A DNA stretch of 13,670 bases from a bacterium (GCA_021372535.1 JAJFUH010000017.1:1-13670); one strand, 5' to 3'. Positions 1-10,613 are shown, counted from the first letter of the stretch. Notes: generated by a model not told the origin, from the letters alone. Translations and numbers: made by a program.

Positions 1-24
1 GATATTTGTGCTATCGATTACCAT
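1..24 (-). CDS. 5' end of a leftward gene, cut by the window edge
   Basis: On the minus strand an ATG (complement of 22-24) is preceded by a very strong ribosome binding site, AAAGGAGG, with 5 bases between GGAGG and the ATG. The frame stays open for the eight codons visible (MVIDSTNI) and then leaves the window. Eight residues cannot identify a product. The call rests on the ribosome binding site and on an extended -10 promoter about 80 bases upstream. The gene would be transcribed divergently from gcvT. Confidence 0.55.
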
Positions 25-104
25 GATTCCCTCCTTTGCAGAAAACAATATGATAGTATTGGTTATGAAAAACCTCAGTGAAAACGGCGGTTATAATAAT
101 AAAC

Positions 105-113
105 ATTATAACA
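105..113 (-). promoter_or_regulatory. extended -10 promoter for the leftward gene at the window start
   Basis: Read on the minus strand, these bases give TGTTATAAT, a full match to the extended -10 consensus TGnTATAAT. No good -35 box lies 16-19 bases upstream, which is tolerable for an extended -10 promoter. Transcription would begin near position 98, leaving an untranslated leader of about 74 bases. The region is AT-rich, so a chance match is possible. Confidence 0.4.
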
Positions 114-389
114 TTTTTTTATATTTCCTTATGAAGCATCAATCTGTTCATTTCAGCAAATACGTTCATGTCATACGATTCCCGAATGGAAATGAGCACA
201 CCGGCGAGTTATGAAAACAATGAACAGAAAAAAGAACATATCATGCCGGGGCGATATTCGAAGAAATACCATAATAGATAATCATATGAGCACTTTTTGA
301 TAATATCCGGTTATTGAACAGCAATAAACATAATAGTACGATAAAAATCAATAGAATTTTGTTATGACACAAAAATAATTAAAATATTA

Positions 390-419
390 TTGACTTTATG
401 TGCAAATAATACATATACT
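390..419 (+). promoter_or_regulatory. sigma70-type promoter of the glycine cleavage operon
   Basis: TTGACT (390-395) and TATACT (414-419) are separated by 18 bases; each differs from the sigma70 consensus at one position. Transcription would start near 426, about 220 bases before the gcvT ATG, so the operon would carry a long leader. The same TATACT box appears twice in front of the gene at 12342, which supports it as a -10 form used by this organism. Confidence 0.5.
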
Positions 420-493
420 ATAGCAACTTCAGATGTAATGCCGTATGCCGCTCAATGCTGTTTTTATGTAAATTACTTTTAAAATTACAGTAT

Positions 494-574
494 GGTCGCC
501 GCCGACCTTATCAACAGAGTGTCTTTACAGGATTATCGGCCGCTATGCATGTCGAGTTTATGAGCGTTTTTTTT
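494..574 (+). promoter_or_regulatory. structured gcvT leader, possible attenuator
   Basis: Within the predicted leader a compact hairpin has arms GGTCG and CGACC (494-507) with a four-base loop. Further on, CGCT (541-544) can pair with AGCG (563-566), immediately followed by eight T (567-574), which resembles a weak intrinsic terminator about 70 bases before gcvT. The second stem is only four pairs around a long loop, so this is a candidate control element and no more. It does not match the known glycine aptamer. Confidence 0.22.
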
Positions 575-646
575 ATTTTTACTGAAGCTGTCAGATAAAC
601 TCAATAAATACAATAATAAATACACAATATTATCTCCGGAACAATA

Positions 647-3476
<2,830 letters not shown>

Positions 3477-3490
3477 AAGTTTAAAAAAAG

Positions 3491-3638
3491 GCATAAGGCA
3501 TAAGGCACAAGAGACTGGTTTCTGGTTAAAAAAAGCAACAGATAAACAGGAACTTATAAACAATAAACCATAAACCAGAGATCAGAGACCTTGAATCTTG
3601 AACCATAAACCATAAACCAGAGACTATTAACTATAGTA
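3491..3638 (+). repeat. degenerate heptamer tandem repeat filling the tpl-gcvH gap
   Basis: Nearly the whole gap has a 7-base period. A first block (3491-3511) has three units, GCATAAG twice then GCACAAG. After about 30 degenerate bases a second block (3541-3631) holds 13 units in one register, most ending in AAC or GAC; the recurring forms are CATAAAC, CAGAGAC and CTTGAAC. Neighbouring units tend to be identical or one base apart, while distant ones drift. One 19-base stretch, ATAAACCATAAACCAGAGA, occurs exactly twice (3563-3581 and 3605-3623). It ends just before the gcvH ribosome binding site. Heptamer arrays of this style are known as STRR sequences in heterocyst-forming cyanobacteria; function here is unknown. 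Confidence 0.85.
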
Positions 3639-3654
3639 TTAATGGGGGATTGTT

Positions 3655-4059
3655 ATGAGAGATATTGATGAACTGTCGATTCCGGATGATCGCCGTTATT
3701 CCGATGACCATGAATGGGCGCTTCCCGCACAAGACAGGGTCAGGGTCGGCATCAGTGATTTTGCGCAGAATCAGCTCGGTGATATCGTGTATGTCGAGCT
3801 TCCCGGAATCGGCGCGACATTCGGTTACAACGAAAGTTTCGGCACAGTCGAATCGGTCAAGGCGGTGTCCGATCTCCTCATGCCGGTCGCCGGTGAGGTT
3901 ATCGCGGTGAATCCGGCGCTCGCCGGGTCACCGCAGCTCGTAAATGAACGTCCCTATGACGAGGGGTGGATGGTGGAAGTCAAACCCGATGATCCCGGCG
4001 ATACGGACAGGCTCATGAATGCCGCAGACTACAAAAAAATGCTGAAAGGACTGGACTGA
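3655..4059 (+). CDS. gcvH: glycine cleavage H protein (lipoyl carrier)
   Basis: The H protein carries the aminomethyl intermediate on a lipoylated lysine and shuttles it between the P, T and L proteins. At 134 residues it has the usual length. The lipoyl site is Lys69 in GTVESVKAVSDLLMPVAGEV, the standard ESVKA context. Other family marks are YSDDHEWA near the start (15-22), VGISDFAQNQLGDIVYVELP (31-50) and the closing NERPYDEGWM. The ATG follows GGGGG with 6 bases between. The stop codon touches the ATG of gcvPA, so translation of the two is probably coupled. Upstream lies a heptamer repeat, not a recognisable promoter. Confidence 0.97.
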   Translation: MRDIDELSIPDDRRYSDDHEWALPAQDRVRVGISDFAQNQLGDIVYVELPGIGATFGYNESFGTVESVKAVSDLLMPVAGEVIAVNPALAGSPQLVNERPYDEGWMVEVKPDDPGDTDRLMNAADYKKMLKGLD

Positions 4060-5403
4060 ATGCGTTATCTGCCTCATACGGAGGACAGCATAGCCACCAT
4101 GCTGGAATCGGTGGGTGCGAAAACGCTCGATGACCTGTTCTCGCATCTGCCCGGTGACTGTGTCATGAAGGGGCCGCTCAACCTTCCGGCGGCGATGAAC
4201 GAGTGGGAGTTGAACCGTCACATGGATGCTCTTGCCTCGACAATGTGCGCCATGCCGGATTGCACGGCCTTTCTCGGAGCCGGGTGCTACGAGCATTATG
4301 TTCCGACGGTGGTTTCGAATCTTTTAGGGCGCTCTGAGTTTCTGACCGCGTATACTCCCTACCAGCCCGAGGTGAGCCAGGGTACGCTCCAGGGAATCTA
4401 CGAGTACCAGACGCTTGTATGCAGGCTCCTCGGCATGGAGGTTGCCAACGCTTCCATGTACGACGGTGCATCGGCGCTCGCAGAAGCGGTGCTCATGGCG
4501 TTCCGCATCACCCGCAAGAGGAAGGTGGCTCTCTCAAGGGCCGTTCACCCTTTATACCGTGATGTTGTAAAAACCTACCTTACCCCGCTCGGTTTCGAGA
4601 TTGTCGAAATTCCCTTCGGCGAGGACGGGAGAACCGACCTGGCTGCCATACAGAATACATCCGACCTTGCTGCGGTCGCAGTCCAGTCGCCGAATTTCTT
4701 CGGTTGTGTGGAGGACCTTACGGGGATTTCCGGCCATGCGCACCGTAACGGGGCTCTCAGTGTCGTGTCGTTCACCGAGCCGATTGCGTACGGACTCCTT
4801 AAAAATCCCGGTTCCCAGGGAGCCGATATCGTCTGCGGTGAAGGAAGAAGCCTCGGTCTTACCCAGTCGTTCGGCGGAGTCTCGCTCGGCATGTTCGCCG
4901 CGAAGATGGATTATGCGCGGTCCATGCCAGGAAGGCTGGTCGGGAAGACTGTCGACAAAAACGGCAGGCGCGGATTTGTGATCACCCTCTCCACAAGGGA
5001 GCAGCACATCCGCCGTGAAAAGGCGACCTCCAACATCTGCTCCAACCAGAGCCTGTGCGCGCTGGGAGCCGCGATGTACATGGCGTGTCTCGGCAGGACA
5101 GGACTCCGTGACCTTGCTCGGATCAACTACAACAAGGCGCAATACTTCAGGGAACTCCTGAACAAGGCGGGCTTCGAAACCCGGTTTGAAAGCCCGGTAT
5201 TCAATGAATTCGTTGTCCGCGCGCCCCGTAGTTTCGAGCAGGCCTACAACCGGCTCGCCGAACGCAAAATTGTGGCGGGACTGCCGCTCGCGGAGTACTA
5301 TCCCGAACTGGAAGGCTGTTATCTCATGTGTGTCACCGAGACGAAAACAAAGGACGATATCGACGGTTTCGTGAAGGAGGTGAAAGCATGCCTGAATCGA
5401 TAG
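4060..5403 (+). CDS. gcvPA: glycine dehydrogenase (decarboxylating) subunit 1, P protein alpha half
   Basis: In many bacteria the P protein, which decarboxylates glycine on PLP and loads H protein, is split into two chains; this is the N-terminal half. At 447 residues it matches the split-subunit family. Recognisable blocks are MRYLPHTEDSIATML at the start, FLGAGCYEHYVPTVV, YTPYQPEVSQGTLQGIYEYQ, MYDGASALAEA and QSPNFFGC. The PLP lysine is carried by the other subunit. The ATG directly follows the gcvH stop; its AAAGGA binding site (4045-4050) lies inside gcvH. The 3' end overlaps gcvPB by 16 bases, fitting a stoichiometric complex of the two subunits. Confidence 0.96.
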   Translation: MRYLPHTEDSIATMLESVGAKTLDDLFSHLPGDCVMKGPLNLPAAMNEWELNRHMDALASTMCAMPDCTAFLGAGCYEHYVPTVVSNLLGRSEFLTAYTPYQPEVSQGTLQGIYEYQTLVCRLLGMEVANASMYDGASALAEAVLMAFRITRKRKVALSRAVHPLYRDVVKTYLTPLGFEIVEIPFGEDGRTDLAAIQNTSDLAAVAVQSPNFFGCVEDLTGISGHAHRNGALSVVSFTEPIAYGLLKNPGSQGADIVCGEGRSLGLTQSFGGVSLGMFAAKMDYARSMPGRLVGKTVDKNGRRGFVITLSTREQHIRREKATSNICSNQSLCALGAAMYMACLGRTGLRDLARINYNKAQYFRELLNKAGFETRFESPVFNEFVVRAPRSFEQAYNRLAERKIVAGLPLAEYYPELEGCYLMCVTETKTKDDIDGFVKEVKACLNR

Positions 5404-6845
5404 GAACGACCGGGCTTATATTCAACGAGCCGCTCCTCTGGGAAAAAAGCAGCCGCGGAAGATGCGGATTCTCCCTTCCGGCGAACGATACGGGCGATTA
5501 CCCCGTCGATCCCGGTCTTGCGGGCGAAGCACCCGATATGCCGGAACTGAGCGAATGTGATGTCGTGCGGCACTATACGAGGCTCTCGCAGTGGAATTTC
5601 GGAGTCGATTCGGGAATGTACCCTCTCGGATCGTGCACCATGAAGTACAATCCGAAGCTGAACGAACGTCAGGCGAATCTCCCCGGATTCACCGGAGCGC
5701 ACCCCCTGCTGCCACCGGGACTATCACAGGGTCTGCTCAGGCTCATGTACGATATGGAACGATTCCTGGCCGAAATAAACGGCATGGATGCGGTGTCGTT
5801 ACAGCCTGCGGCCGGCGCTCATGGCGAGCTCACGGGTGTCATGCTTATCAATGCCTGCCATAAAAGCAGGGGCGAACACCGTACGAAATTCATCGTTCCC
5901 GACACGGCGCACGGCACCAATCCGGCAAGTATTGCACTCTGTGGATTCAAACCCGTCGCCCTGGCATCCGGAGAAAAGGGTATCCTCACCCCGGAATCGG
6001 TAAAAGCGATCATGGACGAGGATGTGGCCGGAATCATGGTTACCAACCCGAACACCCTCGGGCTGTTCGAGGAAAATATCAGGGAAATCGCGGAGATCGT
6101 CCATGCGAAAGGCGGGCAGGTGTACTGCGACGGCGCCAATCTCAACGCGCTCATGGGAATCGTCCGCATGGGTGAAATCGGCGTCGATGTCATGCATGTC
6201 AACCTCCATAAGACGTTCTCATCACCGCACGGCGGCGGCGGACCGGGTTCCGGCCCCGTCTGCGTGAAAAAGCATCTCGAACCGTTTCTTCCGGTACCGC
6301 GCATCGAAAAAAACGGAGATGCATATGCATTTTCATACGATCATCCCCGGTCTGTCGGGAAGCTCCACGCCTTTTATGGCAATGTGGGTGTGATCATCAG
6401 GGCGTACAGCTACATTCTGAGCATGGGGCCGGAGAACCTCAGGAAGGCGAGCCAGCTTGCCGTCCTGAATGCCAATTACCTCAAGGAAAATCTCAGGGGC
6501 ATATTCCACCTGCCCTATGACAGGCCCTGCATGCACGAGTGCGTTTTCAGCGACCGGAAGCAGGAAAAAAACGGAGTGTCGACACTCGATATCGCGAAAC
6601 GGCTTATCGATTACGGGTTCCATCCGCCGACCATCTATTTCCCGCTTGTGGTCAAGGGAGCACTCATGATCGAGCCGACCGAGACGGAATCGAAGGAAAC
6701 CCTCGATGCGTTTGTCGAGATATGCACGGTTATAGCCCGTGAGGCCGAGGAAAATCCCGAACTCCTCCACGAAGCCCCGACCCGGAGCAAGGTGAGACGG
6801 CTCGATGAGGTTTTTGCCGCCCGTAATCTGTGCCTTAAGGGATAG
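5388..6845 (+). CDS. gcvPB: glycine dehydrogenase (decarboxylating) subunit 2, P protein beta half
   Basis: This is the PLP-bearing half of the split P protein, acting with GcvPA to decarboxylate glycine and transfer the aminomethyl group to GcvH. The start at 5388 gives 485 residues and has AAGGAGG 7 bases upstream; an in-frame ATG at 5328 has no such site and would overlap gcvPA far more. Lys275 in VNLHKTFSSPHGGGGPGSGP is the Schiff-base lysine in its invariant context. Also visible are YPLGSCTMKYNPK, SLQPAAGAHGELTG and PDTAHGTNPAS, all standard for this family. The last gcv gene; no clear terminator follows, only an octamer repeat, so read-through into the DUF4091 gene is possible. Confidence 0.97.
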   Translation: MPESIGTTGLIFNEPLLWEKSSRGRCGFSLPANDTGDYPVDPGLAGEAPDMPELSECDVVRHYTRLSQWNFGVDSGMYPLGSCTMKYNPKLNERQANLPGFTGAHPLLPPGLSQGLLRLMYDMERFLAEINGMDAVSLQPAAGAHGELTGVMLINACHKSRGEHRTKFIVPDTAHGTNPASIALCGFKPVALASGEKGILTPESVKAIMDEDVAGIMVTNPNTLGLFEENIREIAEIVHAKGGQVYCDGANLNALMGIVRMGEIGVDVMHVNLHKTFSSPHGGGGPGSGPVCVKKHLEPFLPVPRIEKNGDAYAFSYDHPRSVGKLHAFYGNVGVIIRAYSYILSMGPENLRKASQLAVLNANYLKENLRGIFHLPYDRPCMHECVFSDRKQEKNGVSTLDIAKRLIDYGFHPPTIYFPLVVKGALMIEPTETESKETLDAFVEICTVIAREAEENPELLHEAPTRSKVRRLDEVFAARNLCLKG

Positions 6846-6850
6846 AAAAA

Positions 6851-6970
6851 AGTGGTAAAGTGGTAAAGTGGCAGAGTGGCAGAGAGACAGAGAGACAGAG
6901 AGACAAAGTGGCAGAGAGACAGAGAGACAGAGAGACAGAAGGGCAAAGTGATAAAGGGACAAGGAGGCAA
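6851..6970 (+). repeat. octamer tandem repeat, 15 purine-rich units
   Basis: Fifteen consecutive 8-base units fit the consensus AGWGRYAR closely or loosely without a single register slip. Unit types are AGTGGTAA (first two), AGTGGCAG (three), AGAGACAG (five), and single variants such as AGAGACAA, AGTGATAA and AGGGACAA. As in the heptamer array, identical units sit side by side. The array starts 5 bases after the gcvPB stop. Its last unit, GGAGGCAA, contains the ribosome binding site of the next gene. All plus-strand units are purine-rich, so the transcript would be an unstructured A/G tract. Confidence 0.93.
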
Positions 6971-6977
6971 AGAGAAC

Positions 6978-8705
6978 ATGTGGTTTGCCATAGCTCTTGT
7001 TTTGTTTACGGGAGTATCGGCTGTTCATGCTGCCGACACTCAGGTAATCCGGCTGACCGTGCTCAACAGCATGGAGCGTGTCGGCCAGGACCGGAAGGTA
7101 TCCGGCTCTCCCGAAGCGGCGATCAAAGCGGCCAGAAACGAAGCGGAATCCTTTCAGGTTGTCGTTGAGGCGCCGCAGGAAAATATCAGGGTCGTAAAAG
7201 CCGAAATCTCCGATCTTACCGGGCCGGGCGGCTCACGGATCGGGAAAGATGCTGTCAAACTGTACCGTGAGGAGCTTGTCCGTGTGCGGAAATCGACCCC
7301 TCACGCCGATCTTCCTCCGGGATTGTACGATGACCCCCTCGTTCCGTTCATCGATCCACTGACCGGGCAGCCGATCGAGCCGCTGAGCCAGTTCAGGGAA
7401 CGCTGGGGTGCTCCGATAGTCACAAAAGGGTATGAGATGTATGCCCTTCCGTTCGATGTATTCAAAGGGCAAAACCAGCCGATCTGGGGCGATGTCTCCA
7501 TTCCCGGAGATGCGGCTGCCGGAGTCTATAAAGGAACATTCACCGTAACCACGGACGGCGATGTTTCCGCTGCCGTGCCGGTCACGGTCACCGTGTGGGA
7601 TTTCACGCTTCCCGACGGGCCGACGCACCGGAACCATTTCGGGAATTTCGGGAATATCACACGGTTTTTCGGTGTCGAGCGTGATTCCGACCGGTTCAGG
7701 GCTATCGAGATGCGGTACTGCGAGGAGATGGCCGCCCACCGTATCAACCCGCCGATTCCCCGGAGCCTCCTGCCCGAGGTCAACGAGGACGGCTCGCTGA
7801 CCATTCTCCCCGACCGTCACAAAGCGCTTAAGGAGTTCATGATCAGGCTCCATGTAACCGATTTCGAGATTCCGCGGGCTCCGTTCAAGGACCCGACAAC
7901 GACGAACCGTGACAAGACAATCAGGTATGTGAAGGATTATTACCGGTATCTCAGGGAAAACGGATGGGAGAAAAACGCATATTACTATATGCATGACGAG
8001 CCGAACCTCGCCGAGAATTACCAGCTCGTGAGCGATTACGGTAAGCTTGTGCACGACGCCGCTCCCGGAATGCGGTGCCTCGTGGTGGAACAGACCTATA
8101 CTCAGGACCCATCATGGCCCGACATCGATGCGGCAGTGGACATCTGGTGTCCTCTCTGGTCGTTCATCGACCGAAAGTCTATCGATGAAAAAATCGCCCA
8201 CGGCGACGAGGTCTGGTCATATACCGCCCTCGCCCAACGGACGCCCCGGTATCATCCGGAGTATGAAAAATTCAAGGATTATGATCCACCCTACTGGCAC
8301 ATCGACCGTCCGCTCGCCGTATACCGTGTTCCGACATGGATCAACTGGCAGTATCATATCACCGGGCTGTTGTACTGGTCGACAGTCACCGTGGTGCTCG
8401 ATCCGTGGAACAATCCCGCTTTCTCGCATTTCGGGACGCACTGGAACGGCGGCGGATACCTGTTTTACCCGGGAGTACCGTGCGGTATCGACGGGCCGGT
8501 TCCGTGCATGCGGCTGAAAAATCTCCGTGACGGTATGGAAGACTATGAATACTTTGTCATACTCGAAAAGCTGGCCGGCCGGGATACGGTGACGGACATC
8601 GTCAATTCGGTGGCGCCGGACTGGTGGGAATTCTCGAAATCTCCCGATGTGATTCTCGCCGCCCGTGAGAAAATCGCCGGGGAGATAGTGAAACGTAAGC
8701 GCTGA
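6978..8705 (+). CDS. secreted DUF4091-family, glycosidase-like protein
   Basis: The C-terminal part fits the DUF4091 family, found in large secreted proteins related to glycoside hydrolases: NGGGYLFYPG (residues 490-499) and LRDGMEDYEYF (516-526) are its signature, after a TIM-barrel-like stretch with MHDEP (D340, E341 as possible acids). The N-terminal part resembles a beta-sandwich (NEAESFQVVVEAP; GDAAAGVYKGTFTVT). A signal peptide with a likely cut at VHA-A (18/19) sends it to the periplasm or beyond. The ATG at 6978 gives 575 residues and has GGAGG 10 bases upstream. This start lacks positive charge before the hydrophobic core; a GTG at 6948, inside the octamer repeat, would add KGQGGKE ahead of it and is a real alternative. 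Substrate unknown; no reaction is proven for the family as far as I know. Confidence 0.82.
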   Translation: MWFAIALVLFTGVSAVHAADTQVIRLTVLNSMERVGQDRKVSGSPEAAIKAARNEAESFQVVVEAPQENIRVVKAEISDLTGPGGSRIGKDAVKLYREELVRVRKSTPHADLPPGLYDDPLVPFIDPLTGQPIEPLSQFRERWGAPIVTKGYEMYALPFDVFKGQNQPIWGDVSIPGDAAAGVYKGTFTVTTDGDVSAAVPVTVTVWDFTLPDGPTHRNHFGNFGNITRFFGVERDSDRFRAIEMRYCEEMAAHRINPPIPRSLLPEVNEDGSLTILPDRHKALKEFMIRLHVTDFEIPRAPFKDPTTTNRDKTIRYVKDYYRYLRENGWEKNAYYYMHDEPNLAENYQLVSDYGKLVHDAAPGMRCLVVEQTYTQDPSWPDIDAAVDIWCPLWSFIDRKSIDEKIAHGDEVWSYTALAQRTPRYHPEYEKFKDYDPPYWHIDRPLAVYRVPTWINWQYHITGLLYWSTVTVVLDPWNNPAFSHFGTHWNGGGYLFYPGVPCGIDGPVPCMRLKNLRDGMEDYEYFVILEKLAGRDTVTDIVNSVAPDWWEFSKSPDVILAAREKIAGEIVKRKR

Positions 8706-8783
8706 AAAGACAGGCACACGGGCCAATTTTGTCTTTGTGACAGCCGTATCGGAAATAAAAAATACATATCTGGTTTAAATTGC

Positions 8784-8832
8784 TTTTCATCCCGCTCCGC
8801 CCGGAATTCACGGGACAGCGGCAGAGTGAGGG
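8784..8832 (+). repeat. inverted-repeat element before the lipoprotein gene
   Basis: CCGCT (8792-8796) pairs with AGCGG (8817-8821), and inside them CCCG (8800-8803) pairs with CGGG (8811-8814) around a seven-base loop. No T run follows, so it is a poor terminator. The stretch begins TTTTCATCCC and ends GTGAGGG, the same framing as the inverted repeat at 10614-10658, so the two are probably copies of one dispersed family. It lies in the 148-base gap between the DUF4091 gene and the lipoprotein gene; nothing else stands out there. Confidence 0.45.
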
Positions 8833-8853
8833 TTATAAATACGGGGGTATGCA

Positions 8854-9267
8854 ATGGGTAGAAACGCGGCTTATCTTCTAGTGTTATTGTTCGTTTTTTC
8901 CGGATGTTCCACAGAGGATCCTCCTTTCAGTTTTGTCACCTCGAACATGAGAATTGTTAAGCCCGGAACAAACGGCAGCGAAACCGAACTCCTGAGAATG
9001 AAACCCATGGACCTCAATAAAGCATTTGATATCAATGTAAAAAAAAAATGGGAAAAAGTTCAGGATACATCATGGCTGCTCAACATCGAGGGTAAAGATC
9101 CCGCAACGAAGGTGCGAACCACATACCTTTTTACCCTCACCCCCGACCCTTTTCTCAAGTTCGATGCAGTCATCCGGAAGGTTGTCATAAACGGCAAAGA
9201 ACTGGATGAACATGAAGTTGCGGATATCATGCGCAAACTTGACAGAGCATACTTTACACAGAAATAA
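8854..9267 (+). CDS. small predicted lipoprotein, function unknown
   Basis: The 137-residue product opens with a short hydrophobic segment and a lipobox, VFSGC, so Cys18 should be lipidated and the protein anchored in a membrane facing the periplasm or surface. The rest is soluble and of mixed charge, with no transmembrane segment. A possible beta-rich core is seen in WLLNIEGKDPATKVRTTYLFTLTPDPFLKFDAVIRKVVINGKELD. I do not recognise the family. The ATG follows GGGGG with 6 bases between. It is the last rightward gene before the convergent isomerase pair. Confidence 0.75.
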   Translation: MGRNAAYLLVLLFVFSGCSTEDPPFSFVTSNMRIVKPGTNGSETELLRMKPMDLNKAFDINVKKKWEKVQDTSWLLNIEGKDPATKVRTTYLFTLTPDPFLKFDAVIRKVVINGKELDEHEVADIMRKLDRAYFTQK

Positions 9268-9384
9268 TCGTTCCCGGAATTTGTTTACTCCTCAGGTACC
9301 GATCTTTTAAAACAATGATAACCACTCTCCCATGAGTTTGTGCGGTTACCCGGGAATCAGTTACTGTTTGAATGTGCGTAGTCG
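9268..9384. other. convergent intergenic gap without a clear terminator
   Basis: The rightward lipoprotein gene and the leftward isomerase gene end 117 bases apart. TTCCCGG (9271-9277) and CCGGGAA (9350-9356) are inverted copies, but 72 bases apart and without a T run. No convincing intrinsic terminator is visible for either strand. Confidence 0.4.
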
Positions 9385-10440
9385 TTAGCTGTAAATGGCT
9401 ACCTTTATCCTCGCTGCGGTATCCTCGATATATTTTTTCGCACCCGCGTACTGATCGTCCGGAATGTGTTCGATGAGGAGCGTCCGCGGCGAGCTGAGAC
9501 GGCTGAGGCCCGCGAGATAGGTCTCGTAATCGAGAATGCCCTTTCCCGGCGCAACCTCGGTGATATACGCCGACATTTTATCGGGCAGGATATAGGTGTC
9601 TTTGGCATGTGCGGCGATGATATTGTCGCCGAGCAGCTCGAAACATTCCCCGATGAGCTCCGTATTTCTGAAATAAACGCCGAGATGCATCATGTTGACC
9701 GGGTCGAGACAGACCTTGAGCCGTGGGCTGGCCACGTCCTCGATGAGCCGGAGATGCGCCTTCGGGTTGTTCATGCTCGTCATGTTGACAGCCTCGATTC
9801 CGAACGCCACCTTCATGCCCGAGGTGTCGCTGAGAAGCTGCTTTATGACGCTCACCTGAAGCTTCCATGTCTCCCATGTCCAGTTGTCTTTGTGGGGCGA
9901 GATAGGCACTTCGGCGCTGCATGTGCCTGTATGGGTTGTCACCATCGGGCATCCAACCCGTTCGGCCGCTTCGCACTGTTTGATGACATACTCGTGGTTT
10001 TTTTTGCGCTCGGCAAGGTCGGGATGGATGTTGTTCGTGTAGGTATGCATGTCGAAAAAGGTGACATCGTACGTTTTAAGCGCATCCTTGAGCTCTTTTA
10101 TCTCGGAATCGGGCGCCGTAAGCCATGGCGATGGCCGTCCCCCCGCATTGCCGGACGAATAACCCTGGTCGCGGATTCTTTTGACCATATCGGTGATGCT
10201 TATGTCCTTCGGGTAATCGAGCGTGGTTGTGCTCGACCACGAAGCGAGACGGATCGGGGTTTTTCCGGGAGTCAGGGTGCGTTTGAGACCGGCCGGCGGG
10301 CTCCAGGGCGTTAAAAAAGGCGGATTGGATCCTTCCTGTGCTGTTTTTTTCTGCGCCAATGCTGAATTTGCGGCTGCTATAAGAACTCCCGCCGAAGCTG
10401 CTCCCGCTCCGAGGGCTGTCCGTCTCGTCATGTCTTTCAT
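9385..10440 (-). CDS. Tat-exported sugar phosphate isomerase/epimerase-like protein (copy 2)
   Basis: A 351-residue protein of the xylose-isomerase-like TIM-barrel family, whose members rearrange sugars or sugar derivatives on a divalent metal. The N-terminus is a Tat signal (TRRTALGAGAASAG, residues 5-18, likely cut after ALA-29), so it folds in the cytoplasm and is exported. Candidate metal ligands are Glu216 (GIEAVN), Asp246 (CLDPVN), His278 (AAHAKD) and Glu324 (LIEHIP), with His170 (TTHTG) nearby. The ATG has AGGAG 7 bases upstream; a second ATG at codon 4 would also keep the Tat motif. It is a tandem paralogue of the gene at 10717-11757, sharing FLTPWSPPA, NNIHPDL, NNPKAH and IEDTAA. It may be co-transcribed with it. 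Substrate unknown. Confidence 0.85.
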   Translation of the reverse strand: MKDMTRRTALGAGAASAGVLIAAANSALAQKKTAQEGSNPPFLTPWSPPAGLKRTLTPGKTPIRLASWSSTTTLDYPKDISITDMVKRIRDQGYSSGNAGGRPSPWLTAPDSEIKELKDALKTYDVTFFDMHTYTNNIHPDLAERKKNHEYVIKQCEAAERVGCPMVTTHTGTCSAEVPISPHKDNWTWETWKLQVSVIKQLLSDTSGMKVAFGIEAVNMTSMNNPKAHLRLIEDVASPRLKVCLDPVNMMHLGVYFRNTELIGECFELLGDNIIAAHAKDTYILPDKMSAYITEVAPGKGILDYETYLAGLSRLSSPRTLLIEHIPDDQYAGAKKYIEDTAARIKVAIYS

Positions 10441-10486
10441 GTGTGATCTCCTGTCAGAACATCAGATTATTTCAAGATATTATTAG

Positions 10487-10515
10487 CCACGGATTTACAC
10501 GGATAACACGGATAA
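10487..10515. repeat. CACGGAT-type short tandem repeat
   Basis: Three adjacent units of 10, 9 and 9 bases (one CACGGATTTA, then CACGGATAA twice) follow a C. Short arrays of this composition, CCACGGAT/CACAGAT, are common dispersed intergenic sequences in several environmental phyla, as I recall. It lies upstream of the isomerase gene starting at 10440, between the two paralogues. Confidence 0.7.
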
Positions 10516-10613
10516 GTACTATAAAAAAACATCAGGAATATCCGAATAAATAATATATTGTAAGAATCCTTTGAAATAATTATTGGTAACATACTCGACT
10601 GTCTGATATAATG

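Larger units (their letters stand above)
25..646. other. AT-rich divergent intergenic region
   Basis: About 620 bases separate the leftward gene start from gcvT. I see no convincing gene. An open frame at 8-214 on the plus strand has no ribosome binding site, starts across the leftward gene's start signals and looks fortuitous. The supportable contents are a promoter on each strand (about 105-113 minus, 390-419 plus) and hairpins in the gcvT leader (494-574). I looked for the conserved blocks of a glycine riboswitch and did not find them. Confidence 0.6.

Noticed and set aside
8-214. 68-codon open frame on the plus strand at the left end
   Set aside because: It has no ribosome binding site, its composition is unlike a protein, and it overlaps the strong start signals of the leftward gene.
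426-646. Glycine riboswitch upstream of gcvT
   Set aside because: The conserved blocks of the aptamer (such as the GGAGAG start and the CCGAAGG-type region) are not found.
6851-6970. CRISPR array
   Set aside because: The units are 8 bases, directly adjacent and without spacers.
6333-7028. Long minus-strand open frame with leucine/serine-rich repeats
   Set aside because: It is the complement of gcvPB plus the octamer array; the apparent protein repeats are an artefact of the DNA repeat.
8706-8736. Terminator after the DUF4091 gene (AAAGACA / TGTCTTT)
   Set aside because: The seven-pair stem has a 17-base loop and no T run after it.
9466-10314. 282-codon plus-strand open frame opposite the isomerase gene
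   Set aside because: It lies antisense to a gene with clear family motifs and signal peptide, and has no ribosome binding site or recognisable domain.
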